Under the pieces are notes generated by a model, which saw only the letters and a program-made list of their open reading frames with translations, made no database searches and was not told the DNA's origin. The position numbers were made by a program, and so were the translations under genes. Shown here piece by piece: positions 47,271 through 56,230 of a DNA stretch of 64,000 bases (position 1 is the stretch's first letter; every line of letters begins with the position of its first letter). Origin of the DNA: Bradyrhizobium quebecense (GTDB taxonomy: Bacteria > Pseudomonadota > Alphaproteobacteria > Rhizobiales > Xanthobacteraceae); the NCBI RefSeq assembly GCF_013373795.3, contig NZ_CP088022.1:4340001-4404000 (forward strand), written 5' to 3'.

Positions 47271-47783
47271 CTACCGCGCTTGCGGGGCGCCGTAGTTCGG
47301 CGCGAGCAGGCGGTTGCGCACGAGGTAGTCGGTTGCGCGCGACCAGGATTCGTCGGTATTGCCGCGCATGTCGGCGCTCACTGCTGCCACCAATTGCCCG
47401 GTATGGACGTCGCGCAGATAGAGATTGATGTTGAGGATCAGATTGGAGACCTTCTGCACCACGCCGGTCATCGCGAGATCGGCGCCCAGCTCGCCGGCCA
47501 GCTTCACGTCGCATCCGCCGCAGGCCTGAAGATTGCTGCCGTGCGCCGCAGCATTGATCGGCGCGATATCGATCACGTGGAACTTGCCGGAATCTGCAAG
47601 CTCCTTGCGCGCCTGATCGCCGGTGCGCAGCAACCGCGCCTGTTCGTCGGTCCGCGGCCCGTCGACCTCCCCTTGAAGGCTGGTGTCGATCATCTCGAGG
47701 TCGAACACCGCGAGCTTTGGCGGTTCGGCGCGCGCCGCAGATATCAGCAGCAAAGATATGACGAAGACGAACGCTGATCTCAT
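47271..47783 (-). CDS. Secreted protein of DUF3280/DUF2380 type
   Basis: This 170-residue protein has a signal peptide (AFVFVISLLLISAARAE) and a mature part starting PPKLAVFDLEMIDTSLQG. It contains two close cysteines in LQACGGCDVKLAGELGAD, then VVQKVSNLILNINLYLRDV. It resembles periplasmic proteins assigned to DUF3280/DUF2380 that occur beside quinoprotein clusters; the exact family is from memory. A huge frame through to 49190 is antisense noise. It is divergent from the lut-like operon across 159 bases. Confidence 0.72.
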   Translation of the reverse strand: MRSAFVFVISLLLISAARAEPPKLAVFDLEMIDTSLQGEVDGPRTDEQARLLRTGDQARKELADSGKFHVIDIAPINAAAHGSNLQACGGCDVKLAGELGADLAMTGVVQKVSNLILNINLYLRDVHTGQLVAAVSADMRGNTDESWSRATDYLVRNRLLAPNYGAPQAR

Positions 47784-47942
47784 GATTGTGAACCAATCCA
47801 AATTTGGTACCGCGCAACGACAAAAAGCGGGGTTGCAAGCCAGGCCAATTCCGGCATCTTGCACGTCAACGCATGGCCCGGAAAAGCGGAATCCGCTTTT
47901 CGGCAACGCCGCGCCGAGTGAAGAATGACTACGGGAGGAGTT

Positions 47943-49124
47943 ATGTTCCGATGGCTGATCGGCACGATCGCGCTCAGCATGGTGGCGACCGGAGCGCTGG
48001 CGGCTGATCCCGTCGAGGTCCACATCGGCTATCTCGGCCATGCCGGCATCAAGTCGACGCTCTCGCTGGTCGAGCAACCGGCCGACAATGACGGCATCGC
48101 CGGCGCACGCCTTGCGATCGAGGACAACAATACGACCGGAAAATTCCTCAACCAGCGCTTCGTGCTCGACGAGATCAAGGTCAAGGACAGCGACGATGTC
48201 GCCAAGGTCGCGACCGATCTCGCTGGCCGCAACGATTATATCATCACCGACCTGCCCGCCGACGCCCTGCTCAAGGTCGCCGACGCGCTGCGCGATCGCG
48301 GCACCGTGCTGCTCAATGCCGGCGCGATCGACGATCGGCTGCGCGAGCAGGACTGCCGTGCCAATGTCATCCATGTCGCGCCGACACGCTCGATGCTGGC
48401 GGACGCGCTTGGCCAGTATCTGGTGTGGAAGCAGTGGAAGCGCTGGCTGCTGGTGACCGGCTCGCATGATCAGGACAAGCTCTACGCCGACGCGCTGCGC
48501 CGTGCCGCCACGCGCTTCGGCGCTAAGATCGTCCAGGAACGGACATTCGAGGACACCGGCGGCGCGCGCCGCACCGACTCTGGCGTGACGCTGATCCAGC
48601 GTCAGATGCCGGTATTCACGCAGCAAGCGCCGGCTTATGACGTGCTGGTCGCCGCCGACGAGAGCGAGGTGTTCGCGAACTATCTGCCCTACCGGACCTG
48701 GGACCCGCGTCCCGTGGCGGGCTCGGCGGGCCTGGTGCCGACCAGCTGGGACGCCGCGCATGACCAATGGGGAGCGGTCCAGATCCAGAACCGCTTCGTC
48801 AAGCTGAACATGCGCCGCATGACGGCGCTCGACATGCAGGCCTGGACGGCTGCGCGCATGATCGGCGAAGCCACGTCCCGCACCAATTCGGGCGATCCCA
48901 AGAAGGTCATCGCCTTCCTCAAGGGCAAGGATTTCTCGATCGCGGCCTTCAAGGGCACGCGATTGACCCTGCGCGACTGGAATCTGCAGCTCCGCCAACC
49001 GATCCTGCTGGCCGATGGTCGTATGGTCGTTTCGGTCTCGCCGCAGGAAGGTTTCCTGCATCAGGTCTCCGAGCTCGACACACTCGGTGTTGACCGGCCT
49101 GAAACGAAGTGCAAGCTGCAGTGA
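47943..49124 (+). CDS. lutA: Quinoprotein-associated ABC transporter substrate-binding protein (LutA-like)
   Basis: This 393-residue periplasmic protein has a signal ending near ATGALAAD. The mature start is PVEVHIGYLGHAG and the fold is of the branched-chain-amino-acid-binding kind. This is the PQQ-dependent-catabolism-associated binding protein family. In Methylobacterium the matching gene belongs to the lut cluster, needed for lanthanide uptake and use. GGGAGGAG lies 3 bases before the ATG at 47943. The operon continues with a beta-propeller, ATPase, permease and exported protein. Lanthanide transport is inferred from family and context. Confidence 0.85.
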   Translation: MFRWLIGTIALSMVATGALAADPVEVHIGYLGHAGIKSTLSLVEQPADNDGIAGARLAIEDNNTTGKFLNQRFVLDEIKVKDSDDVAKVATDLAGRNDYIITDLPADALLKVADALRDRGTVLLNAGAIDDRLREQDCRANVIHVAPTRSMLADALGQYLVWKQWKRWLLVTGSHDQDKLYADALRRAATRFGAKIVQERTFEDTGGARRTDSGVTLIQRQMPVFTQQAPAYDVLVAADESEVFANYLPYRTWDPRPVAGSAGLVPTSWDAAHDQWGAVQIQNRFVKLNMRRMTALDMQAWTAARMIGEATSRTNSGDPKKVIAFLKGKDFSIAAFKGTRLTLRDWNLQLRQPILLADGRMVVSVSPQEGFLHQVSELDTLGVDRPETKCKLQ

Positions 49125-49138
49125 GGGAGATGAAACGC

Positions 49139-50107
49139 ATGTGGCGCCGCTGTCTGTTGACCGGGATGCTGGTTTGGCTTGCCGCGACACCGGCGTCCGC
49201 CTTCGTTGCCTACGTCTCCAACGAGAAGGGCAACACCGTCACGGTGATCGACACCGACAGCTGGACGGTGACCAAGACCATCAAGGTCGGCCAGCGGCCG
49301 CGCGGCATCGAGTTCTCGCGCGACGGCAAGTTCGTGATGGTCGCGGTCGGTGACGACGACACGATCCAGGTGATCGATACCAAGACCCAGGAGATCGTCG
49401 ACACCCTGCCCTCCGGCCCCGACCCTGAATTGTTCACCCAGGATGCCGCCGGCAAGACCATGTATGTCGCCAACGAGAACGACAACACGGTCACTGTGAT
49501 CGATCTCGAGAAGCGAGCCCGGCTCGGCGACATCCAGGTCGGCGTCGAGCCCGAGGGCATGGCGATCAGCCCGGATGGCAAGATCCTGATCAACACGTCC
49601 GAAACCACCAACATGGCGCATTTCATCGACACGACGACGCGCCAGATCGTCGCCAACGTGCTGGTCGATTCGCGGCCGCGCTTCGCCCAGTTCAAGCGCG
49701 ACGGCTCCGAATTGTGGGTTTCCTCCGAGATCGGCGGCACGGTGTCGATCATCGATCCGGTCAAGCGCGAGGTGACCGGCAAAATCACCTTCGAAATCCC
49801 GGGCCTGCGCAACGAGGCGATCCAGCCCGTCGGCATCGGCATGACCAGGGACGGCAAGATCGCATTCGTTGCGCTCGGCCCCGCCAACCGCGTCGCGGTG
49901 GTCGACGGCGCGACCCACAAGGTCCTCAAATATCTTCTGGTCGGCCAACGCGTCTGGCACATGGATTTCACCCCGGACGAAAGATATCTGATGGTCACCA
50001 ACGGCGTCTCGAACGATGTCTCGGTGATCGACGTCGCGGCCCAGAAGGTGATCAAGACCATTCAGGTCGGCGAACTGCCCTGGGGGATCACGATCGCGCA
50101 GCCATGA
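49139..50107 (+). CDS. Quinoprotein-associated YVTN beta-propeller protein
   Basis: This 322-residue exported protein has a signal peptide ending near TPASAF, followed by seven or so YVTN-type blades (YVSNEKGNTVTVIDT, YVANENDNTVTVIDL, VTNGVSNDVSVIDV). The family occurs specifically with PQQ-dependent alcohol oxidation and in lut clusters. GAGGGAG is 9 bases before the ATG at 49139; another in-frame ATG at 49130 touches the site. It overlaps the ATPase gene by ATGA. Its role may be metal or cofactor handling in the periplasm. Confidence 0.87.
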   Translation: MWRRCLLTGMLVWLAATPASAFVAYVSNEKGNTVTVIDTDSWTVTKTIKVGQRPRGIEFSRDGKFVMVAVGDDDTIQVIDTKTQEIVDTLPSGPDPELFTQDAAGKTMYVANENDNTVTVIDLEKRARLGDIQVGVEPEGMAISPDGKILINTSETTNMAHFIDTTTRQIVANVLVDSRPRFAQFKRDGSELWVSSEIGGTVSIIDPVKREVTGKITFEIPGLRNEAIQPVGIGMTRDGKIAFVALGPANRVAVVDGATHKVLKYLLVGQRVWHMDFTPDERYLMVTNGVSNDVSVIDVAAQKVIKTIQVGELPWGITIAQP

Positions 50108-50919
50108 CCGCAACCGATGCCCATATCGCGAGCCAGCCCTCGCCGGATGCAAGTCCCACAGCGGCCGTACAGCCGGCGCTGTCGATCGGCAATGTCAGCC
50201 ACAGCTACGGTCCGCGGCGCGCCTTGATCGACGTCAATTTCACGGTTCAGCCTGCAAGCTTCACCGCTCTGCTGGGCCTCAATGGCGCCGGCAAGAGCAC
50301 GTTGTTCTCGCTGGTGACGCGGCTGTTCGGCATCCAGAACGGGCGGATCAGCATCTTCGGCCACGACATCAGCCGAACGCCCGGTGAAGCGCTGAGGCTG
50401 ATGGGCGTCGTGTTCCAGTCGCGCACGCTCGATCTCGATCTCTCGCTGACGCAGAACCTGCTGTATCACGCCGCGCTGCACGGCATCTCCCGGCGCGAGG
50501 CGCGGCTGCGCAGCGCCGAGGTGCTCGGCCGCATCGGGCTTGCCGACCGCGCCACGAGCAAGGTGCGCGATCTCTCGGGCGGCCAGATGCGAAGGCTCGA
50601 GATCGCCCGCGCGCTGCTGCACCGGCCGCGGCTGCTGCTGCTCGACGAGGCCACCGTCGGGCTCGACGTCAAGGCGCGCGCCGACATTCTCGACCATGTC
50701 CGCCAGCTCGTCACCGAACAGGGCATCGGCGTGCTCTGGGCGACGCATCTGTTCGACGAGATCATGCCGGGCGACGACCTTGTGGTGCTGCATCAGGGCC
50801 GGATGCTGGCGCACGGCCCGATGTCGCGCGTGATCGCGGACGCCGGCGCCCAGGACGTCAACACCGCATTCATGCGCCTGACCGGAACGGCAACCCTTAC
50901 CGGAAAACCACCAACATGA
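50104..50919 (+). CDS. lutE: Quinoprotein-associated ABC transporter ATP-binding protein (LutE-like)
   Basis: This 271-residue ABC ATPase has Walker A GLNGAGKST, Q-loop VVFQSRTLDLDLSLTQN, signature LSGGQMRRLE and Walker B LLLLDEATVGLD. About 25 N-terminal residues precede the domain. It is the ABC-2 (drug/NodI-like) type, matching the permease that follows, and is joined to both neighbours by ATGA overlaps. In lut clusters this subunit is part of the lanthanide transport system; whether it imports or exports is not settled by sequence. Confidence 0.88.
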   Translation: MTATDAHIASQPSPDASPTAAVQPALSIGNVSHSYGPRRALIDVNFTVQPASFTALLGLNGAGKSTLFSLVTRLFGIQNGRISIFGHDISRTPGEALRLMGVVFQSRTLDLDLSLTQNLLYHAALHGISRREARLRSAEVLGRIGLADRATSKVRDLSGGQMRRLEIARALLHRPRLLLLDEATVGLDVKARADILDHVRQLVTEQGIGVLWATHLFDEIMPGDDLVVLHQGRMLAHGPMSRVIADAGAQDVNTAFMRLTGTATLTGKPPT

Positions 50920-51764
50920 GCAGCACGACGGTCACGCCTGAGCGAAGCGGCTTCTCGGTGTCGGAATACATCGTCTGCCTGAACGGCATCGTATGGCGCG
51001 AGGCACTGCGCTTCCTGCATCAGCGCGAGCGCTTCGTCTCGGCGCTGGTCCGGCCACTGGTCTGGCTATTCATCTTCGCGGCCGGCTTCCGTCAGGTGCT
51101 CGGCATCTCGATCATCCCGCCTTATGAGACCTACATTCTCTACGAGGTCTATATCGCGCCCGGCCTGATGGCGATGATCCAGCTGTTCAACGGCATGCAA
51201 TCGTCGCTGTCGATGGTCTATGACCGCGAGATGGGCAACATGCGCACGCTGCTGGTCAGCCCGCTACCGCGCGGCTATCTCCTGTTCTGCAAACTACTCG
51301 CCGGCACAGCGGTGTCGCTGCTCCAGGTCTATGCCTTCCTGCTGATTGCGTGGTTCTGGGACATCACGCCGCCGACCCTCGGTTACCTCACCGTGCTTCC
51401 GGCGCTGGTGCTGTCGGGCCTGATGCTCGGCGCACTGGGCATGCTGATCTCGGCCAGCATCAAACAGCTGGAGAATTTCGCCGGCGTGATGAACTTTGTG
51501 ATCTTCCCGATGTTCTTTGCATCGTCCGCCCTCTATCCGCTCTGGCGGGTACAGGAAGGCAGCCCGATGCTGTATTATGTCTGCCAGTGCAATCCGTTCA
51601 CGCATGCGGTGGAGCTGATCCGGTTTGCGCTCTACGGCAAGATGAACTGGGTTTCGCTCGCGGTGGTCGGCGGCTGCACGGTGGTGTTCATGATCGGCGC
51701 GATCCTGGCCTACGATCCATCGCGCGGCCTGGTGCGCCGCGGACCTGGCGGAGGCGAGGCATGA
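50916..51764 (+). CDS. lutF: Quinoprotein-associated ABC-2-type permease (LutF-like)
   Basis: This 282-residue ABC-2-type permease has six hydrophobic segments, with LVRPLVWLFIFAAGFRQVLG and the conserved EMGNMRTLLVSPLPRGYLLF before the central helices. QCNPFTHAVELIRFALYG is near the end. It belongs to the PedC-type family found with PQQ-dependent alcohol oxidation. ABC-2 permeases are usually exporters, which is unusual for a system with a periplasmic binding protein. Confidence 0.87.
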   Translation: MSSTTVTPERSGFSVSEYIVCLNGIVWREALRFLHQRERFVSALVRPLVWLFIFAAGFRQVLGISIIPPYETYILYEVYIAPGLMAMIQLFNGMQSSLSMVYDREMGNMRTLLVSPLPRGYLLFCKLLAGTAVSLLQVYAFLLIAWFWDITPPTLGYLTVLPALVLSGLMLGALGMLISASIKQLENFAGVMNFVIFPMFFASSALYPLWRVQEGSPMLYYVCQCNPFTHAVELIRFALYGKMNWVSLAVVGGCTVVFMIGAILAYDPSRGLVRRGPGGGEA

Positions 51765-52378
51765 CAGGCTTGCGGCCAGCACTCGGCGCGCTGCTCGCGA
51801 TGGTCCTGTCGAACCAGGTCGCGTTCGGTGCCGACCCGCGTTACCCGGACTGGCCGTGCGCGCAGGCCAAGGTGCCCGAGATCTCGCTCGCCGCAGTCTG
51901 GGCCGGGCCGCCGCTCGGCGATGCCGAGACCAAGTGGAGGGACGATCCGAAGATCAGCCAACTTGCGACCAGACTCGCGGCGCGCCGCGTTCCGCTCGAG
52001 GATGCGCAGAAGGAGATCACCGAGTTCCTGTCGGCCGCCGCGGCCGACAAGGCCAATGCGGGAAAACTGCTGTTCGCGGGCCTGTTCGATACGCTCAACG
52101 GTCAGCGGGCCTCGGTCATGAATGGGCTGGAGCGCGTGATGCGCAAGCAGCGCGAGGCCGCGGAAAAGATCCGCGCCGATACGATCGCGCTGCAGGCGCT
52201 GCAGGATGCCACGCCGCCGGACCAGGCCAAGGTCGACGAGCTCGGCAATCAGCTGGTCTGGGAGACGCGGATATTCGAGGACCGCGGACGCGTGGTGAAA
52301 TTCGTCTGCGAGGTGCCGACCATCATCGATCAGCGGCTGTTTGCGCTCGGCCGCACCATCCAGCAGGAGCTGGATTAG
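51761..52378 (+). CDS. Exported protein of the lut-like operon, unknown function
   Basis: This 205-residue protein has a signal peptide (LGALLAMVLSNQVAFGAD), followed by PRYPDWPCAQAKVPEISLAA. A long helical part (EDAQKEITEFL, RVMRKQREAAEKIRADTIAL) and a second cysteine in VKFVCEVPT complete it. The two cysteines may form a disulfide. It overlaps the permease by ATGA, so it is part of the operon. Similar exported proteins occur at this position in other quinoprotein clusters. Confidence 0.75.
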   Translation: MTGLRPALGALLAMVLSNQVAFGADPRYPDWPCAQAKVPEISLAAVWAGPPLGDAETKWRDDPKISQLATRLAARRVPLEDAQKEITEFLSAAAADKANAGKLLFAGLFDTLNGQRASVMNGLERVMRKQREAAEKIRADTIALQALQDATPPDQAKVDELGNQLVWETRIFEDRGRVVKFVCEVPTIIDQRLFALGRTIQQELD

Positions 52379-52477
52379 GCCTGCGACCGACCGCCCCGAC
52401 GATTACCACCGCGCCGCCGGAACAAACTGCCCTGCCCGCTCGTTGTCTCCAACTATATCTGAAGTTGGGAGACCTCG

Positions 52478-52774
52478 ATGAGAGCAGCCAAGATCGTCAT
52501 GACCAGCCTCGCCGCCGCGAGCCTGATCACCACAGCGGCTTTGGCCCAGCAATCCATGTCCGGAATGGTCACCAAGATTGACCGACTGAGTGGAACCATC
52601 TCGATCCAGCAGACACAAGCCGGCACAGTGGGCGCGGCCGGCGGCGCCATTCAGGAATACAAGGTGGCCAAGGGACAGTCGCTAGAGGAGCTTCACGCCG
52701 GCGACAAGGTGACGTTCACCACCACGGACGGCGACGGCGGCAAGACCATCAATAAGCTCGACAAGCAGAAGTAA
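52478..52774 (+). CDS. Small periplasmic protein, CusF/DUF1344-like fold
   Basis: This 98-residue protein has a signal peptide ending near TAALAQ and a small barrel-like domain, MSGMVTKIDRLSGTISIQQT onward, with GDKVTFTTTDGDGG near the end. The strand pattern resembles CusF-type or DUF1344 proteins, but the His/Met/Trp copper ligands of CusF are absent. GGGAGA precedes the ATG. It is 99 bases after the lut-like operon. Confidence 0.7.
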   Translation: MRAAKIVMTSLAAASLITTAALAQQSMSGMVTKIDRLSGTISIQQTQAGTVGAAGGAIQEYKVAKGQSLEELHAGDKVTFTTTDGDGGKTINKLDKQK

Positions 52775-52810
52775 TTCGCTGGAGATTTTCCTGGCCGCGT
52801 GAGGGCGGGC

Positions 52811-53365
52811 TCACTGCTCGCCCTCGCGCGGCTCGGGCTCCGCATCCGCCAGCGGCAGATTGGCGCGTCCCCACCCGTCGGTTCCGTCCGGATACCACGC
52901 CACGTTGCGGTAGCCGTAGGAAAGCACGCGCTTGGCGGCGTTCCACGACATCCAGCAATTTTCCTGGCAGTAGATCACCAGCAATCTGGCCCTGTCGTCG
53001 CCGGAGGCGCGGACCAGGCCGCGTCGCATATAGTCCTCGGTCGATGCGGCGAGCTTGCCATAGCCGGTGTCGGGCAGCCAGATGCTGCCGGGAATGTCGC
53101 GATGCGGCCGCTCGCGCCACACCGTGCCGGCCGGCAGATTAGGCTTCGGCGCGCGCGGCAGCACGTCGACGAAGGCGCCGGACTTGTCGCGCCAGGTCGC
53201 TGCCGCTTCCGCGGTCGTGAGGACGCGCGCGCCCGCAAGAGTGATCGGCACCGGCGCGCGATAATCCTCGGTGCGGTAGCCCTCGGGCTCTGCAGGCGGG
53301 TCCTGCGCGCGGACATGCGAAGCGGCCAGCAATACCACCGCAAGCATGGCCGCGAGCCTGATCAT
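52811..53365 (-). CDS. PQQ-catabolism-associated CxxxCW rhodanese-like protein
   Basis: This 184-residue secreted protein has a signal peptide ending near SHVRAQD, a rhodanese-like body (GAFVDVLPRAPKPNLPAGTV) and the motif IYCQENCWMSWNAAKRV. The cysteines are three residues apart, so the pattern is C-x3-C-W, although the family is usually called CXXCW. It overlaps the upstream XoxJ-like gene by ATGA. Role unknown; thiol chemistry in quinoprotein maturation is plausible given the SoxYZ-like carrier nearby. Confidence 0.85.
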   Translation of the reverse strand: MIRLAAMLAVVLLAASHVRAQDPPAEPEGYRTEDYRAPVPITLAGARVLTTAEAAATWRDKSGAFVDVLPRAPKPNLPAGTVWRERPHRDIPGSIWLPDTGYGKLAASTEDYMRRGLVRASGDDRARLLVIYCQENCWMSWNAAKRVLSYGYRNVAWYPDGTDGWGRANLPLADAEPEPREGEQ

Positions 53366-54243
53366 GGCGATTTGGTCGCGGTCTCCGGCCCGATCGGACG
53401 GTCGTTCTCGTCGAGCAGCGGAACGCCGAAGTCGAGCAGGATCTTGTTGATGGCCGGCTGGTTCTCCTGGATCAGGCGATTGAGCTGCCGCTTCCAGTTC
53501 TGGTCGGACGCCCGCACGCCCATGCCGATGCGATAGACCAGCTTGGGTCCCGTGGTCTCCTTGAGCAGCGGCGTGACATGCAGCGGCGGGTTCGCCTTCT
53601 TGGCATAAAAGCCCGCCATCGGCCCCCACAGGATGCCGGCGTCTATCTCGCCCTTCTCGAGATCGTTCATCATCGCCTCGGCCGAGGAATCGTAGCGCGT
53701 GTCGATCATCAGCGGATAAGGCTTCGCATTGCTCATCAGGCCGTTGATGGCCATGTTGGTCGCGGGCGGCGTTCCGGCGACGATGCCAATATGCTTGCCC
53801 TTCAGCCGCTCATCCTCGAGCGTCGTGACCTCGTCCAGTCCGCTTCCCCGCTTGGCGACGATCGCATAGGCCGTGCGGTAATAGGGATTGGTGCCTTGCG
53901 CGAGGTCGTCGCCTTGCGGAAAGCCCATGATCACGTCGCAGCGATGCGAGCCGAGCGTGATCCGCACGAAGCCGGTCGCCTGCGGGAAATACATATAATC
54001 GAGCTTCTTTTGCAGCTTCTCGGCGAACAGCTCGCCGATCTTGTTCTCAAAGCCCTCGCCCTTGTCATTCGAGAACGGCAGGTTGCGCGGATCGGCGCAG
54101 ATGCGAAGCACCTTGGGATCGACCAGCTCGATGGAGAGTTCGCCCTGCTCGTTGACCTGCGCGCGCGCGATGTCGCGGCCGGCGAAACAGACGATGAAGC
54201 TGGCAAGCGCGAGCAGAACAGGACGGCATCCGACAACTCTCAT
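53362..54243 (-). CDS. xoxJ: Quinoprotein dehydrogenase-associated substrate-binding-like protein (XoxJ/MxaJ-like)
   Basis: This 293-residue periplasmic protein is of the SBP_bac_3 kind. It has a signal near RDIARAQ, VLRICADPRNLPFSNDKGEG, RCDVIMGFPQGDD and DAGILWGPMAGFYAKK. The family (XoxJ/MxaJ) is found only with quinoprotein dehydrogenases and is thought to help load PQQ or assemble the enzyme rather than transport. GAGGAG is 9-10 bases before the ATG at 54243. It is co-translated with the CxxxCW protein and lies 11 kb from xoxF. Confidence 0.88.
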   Translation of the reverse strand: MRVVGCRPVLLALASFIVCFAGRDIARAQVNEQGELSIELVDPKVLRICADPRNLPFSNDKGEGFENKIGELFAEKLQKKLDYMYFPQATGFVRITLGSHRCDVIMGFPQGDDLAQGTNPYYRTAYAIVAKRGSGLDEVTTLEDERLKGKHIGIVAGTPPATNMAINGLMSNAKPYPLMIDTRYDSSAEAMMNDLEKGEIDAGILWGPMAGFYAKKANPPLHVTPLLKETTGPKLVYRIGMGVRASDQNWKRQLNRLIQENQPAINKILLDFGVPLLDENDRPIGPETATKSP

Positions 54244-54410
54244 TGCGCGGTCTCCTCTTGATCGGACGGATTGCCGCCATCCACCAATTGCCCGGCGCAC
54301 GATGACGTGCAACAGGGATAATGATCGCGACGGTGCCGCGTTGCTTGTTGCAGCGCAAACTGGAGCGCGACGACATCGATCGCGCGTCCCGGGAAAACTG
54401 AGGCGGAAAC

Positions 54411-55337
54411 ATGGCTCATGGCGGTTCGGTGCTTGCGCTGCTCCTGATGCTTTGGGCGCCGACCATAGCGCGGGCTCAAGAAGCGGAATTGCCTGTGAGC
54501 GAAGTCGCCCCCGGAATATTCGTTCACACCGGGGTCACTGCATTGATGACGCGCGACAACGAAGGCGCCATCGCCAATGTCGGCTTCGTGGTCGGCGACA
54601 GCGCCATTGCCGTCGTCGACACCGGCGGCAGTGTCCGCGAAGGGCGGCAATTGCTCGCCGCGGTGCGCAGCCATAGCGACAAACCGATCCGCTATGTGAT
54701 CAACACCCACGCGCATCCGGATCATAGCTTCGGCAACGCGGCGTTCGTGGTTGACGGGACCAGCTTCGTCGGCCACAAGGCCTTGCCTCAAGCGCTGGCG
54801 GCGCGCGGGCAATTCTATCTCGACGGTTTTCGCCGGACCATGGGCGATGCGTTGATCGACGAGGTCCGCATCATTCCGCCGACCGTTCTGGTCGCGGACA
54901 CGCTGAAGCTCGACCTCGGTGGACGGGCCCTCACCCTGAAGGCATGGCCCCCCGCCCACAGCGACAACGACCTCACCGTGTTCGATCAACGCACCGGCAC
55001 CCTGTTCGCCGGCGATCTGGTGTTCCTCGAACATATTCCGGTGGTCGACGGCAGCCTCAAGGGCTGGCTGCGTGCGCTCGACGAGCTCCAGGCTATTCCC
55101 GCCGAGCGCGTGGTTCCCGGTCACGGACCCGTGAGTGCATGGCCTGCAGCGCTTGCCGACGAGCGGCGGTATCTTGAGACGCTGGCCGCGGACGTCCGCG
55201 CGCTGGTCGCAAGCGGCAAGCCGATCACGGCCGCGGCGGAGCATGCCGCGGCAGCCGAGCGGCCGCGCTGGCAATTGTTCGACGATTACAACGCCCGCAA
55301 CGCAACTGCAGCATTCTCGGAAATTGAATGGGAGTAG
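54411..55337 (+). CDS. Quinoprotein relay system zinc metallohydrolase (metallo-beta-lactamase fold)
   Basis: This 308-residue secreted protein has a signal peptide ending near IARAQEAE and a metallo-beta-lactamase fold. The zinc motif is [13 protein letters not shown], with further ligands in [21 protein letters not shown] and VVPGHGP. The family resembles SoxH and accompanies SoxYZ-like carriers in quinoprotein clusters, as is the case here (43 bases to the carrier). The substrate is unknown. Confidence 0.87.
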   Translation: MAHGGSVLALLLMLWAPTIARAQEAELPVSEVAPGIFVHTGVTALMTRDNEGAIANVGFVVGDSAIAVVDTGGSVREGRQLLAAVRSHSDKPIRYVINTHAHPDHSFGNAAFVVDGTSFVGHKALPQALAARGQFYLDGFRRTMGDALIDEVRIIPPTVLVADTLKLDLGGRALTLKAWPPAHSDNDLTVFDQRTGTLFAGDLVFLEHIPVVDGSLKGWLRALDELQAIPAERVVPGHGPVSAWPAALADERRYLETLAADVRALVASGKPITAAAEHAAAAERPRWQLFDDYNARNATAAFSEIEWE

Positions 55338-55380
55338 CTATTCGTCCTATAATGACGCGGCTGCATAGGATCTCGCGAAC

Positions 55381-56205
55381 ATGACTGGACATCGCGCCCG
55401 CCTGCTTTGCATCGCCGGCCTTCTTGCGATCGCGCTGGGGACACCGGCTGCGCCCGCGGCGGAGACCTATGATCCGTGGCCGGGCCTCGTCCAGGACATC
55501 TTCAGCAATCGTCCGATGAATGACGGCAACGATATCATCGGCATCGAGATGCCGGCGCGCGCGGAAGACGCGGCAATCGTTCCGGTGACGCTGCGCACCA
55601 AGCTGCAGCCCAGCGATAGCCGCCGCGTCGTCGCGATCACGCTTGTGATCGACGAGAACCCGGCGCCGATGGCCGCGAAGTTCACGCTGGGACCGGACGC
55701 CAACGTCACCGAGATCTCGACCCGCGTCCGCGTCAACAACTACACCAATGTGCACGCCGTCGCGGAGCTCAGCGACGGCAAGCTCTATGTCAGCAAGGTG
55801 TATGTGAAAGCATCCGGCGGCTGCTCGGCACCGGCCGGCAAGAACGTCGAGGAAGCGAAGAACCGGCTCGGCCAGATGCGTTACCGGCAATTCACAAAGT
55901 CCGAACAAGGGCCGGCGACGAGCACACGGGAAGCCCAGATCATGATCGGGCATCCGAATAATTCAGGCCTGCAGATGGACCAGGTCACGCAGCTCTATAT
56001 CCCGGCCTTCTTCGTCAATGAGCTGCACATCTGGCAGGACGACAGTCCGGTGCTCACGATGGAGGGCGGGATCTCGATTTCCGAGGACCCCAACATTCGC
56101 TTCACTTACGTCTCGAATGGTGCCAAGCACTTCCGTGCCGAGGCCAAGGACACCGACGGGCACGTCTTCGACCACGAATGGAAGGTCGAGAACCCCGGGA
56201 CCTGA
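55381..56205 (+). CDS. Quinoprotein dehydrogenase-associated SoxYZ-like carrier
   Basis: This 274-residue secreted protein is a fusion of a SoxY-like and a SoxZ-like domain. The SoxY part (about 25-155) ends with the carrier cysteine in KASGGCSAPAG, and the SoxZ part (about 170-270) has IPAFFVNELHIWQDD. In sulfur oxidation SoxYZ carries intermediates on that Cys. Here there is no Sox pathway, and the protein belongs to the relay family linked to quinoproteins. It is paired with the metallohydrolase just upstream. Confidence 0.88.
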   Translation: MTGHRARLLCIAGLLAIALGTPAAPAAETYDPWPGLVQDIFSNRPMNDGNDIIGIEMPARAEDAAIVPVTLRTKLQPSDSRRVVAITLVIDENPAPMAAKFTLGPDANVTEISTRVRVNNYTNVHAVAELSDGKLYVSKVYVKASGGCSAPAGKNVEEAKNRLGQMRYRQFTKSEQGPATSTREAQIMIGHPNNSGLQMDQVTQLYIPAFFVNELHIWQDDSPVLTMEGGISISEDPNIRFTYVSNGAKHFRAEAKDTDGHVFDHEWKVENPGT

Positions 56206-56230
56206 CGCGTTCGCGATCTCACGATCAACG

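Noticed and set aside
47784..49190. Long minus-strand extension of the DUF3280-type gene
   Set aside because: It is antisense to the lutA-like gene; the real protein starts with a signal peptide at 47783.
55381..56205. Part of a sulfur oxidation (Sox) operon
   Set aside because: No SoxA, SoxB, SoxX or SoxC is nearby, and SoxY and SoxZ are fused; the quinoprotein-associated family fits better.
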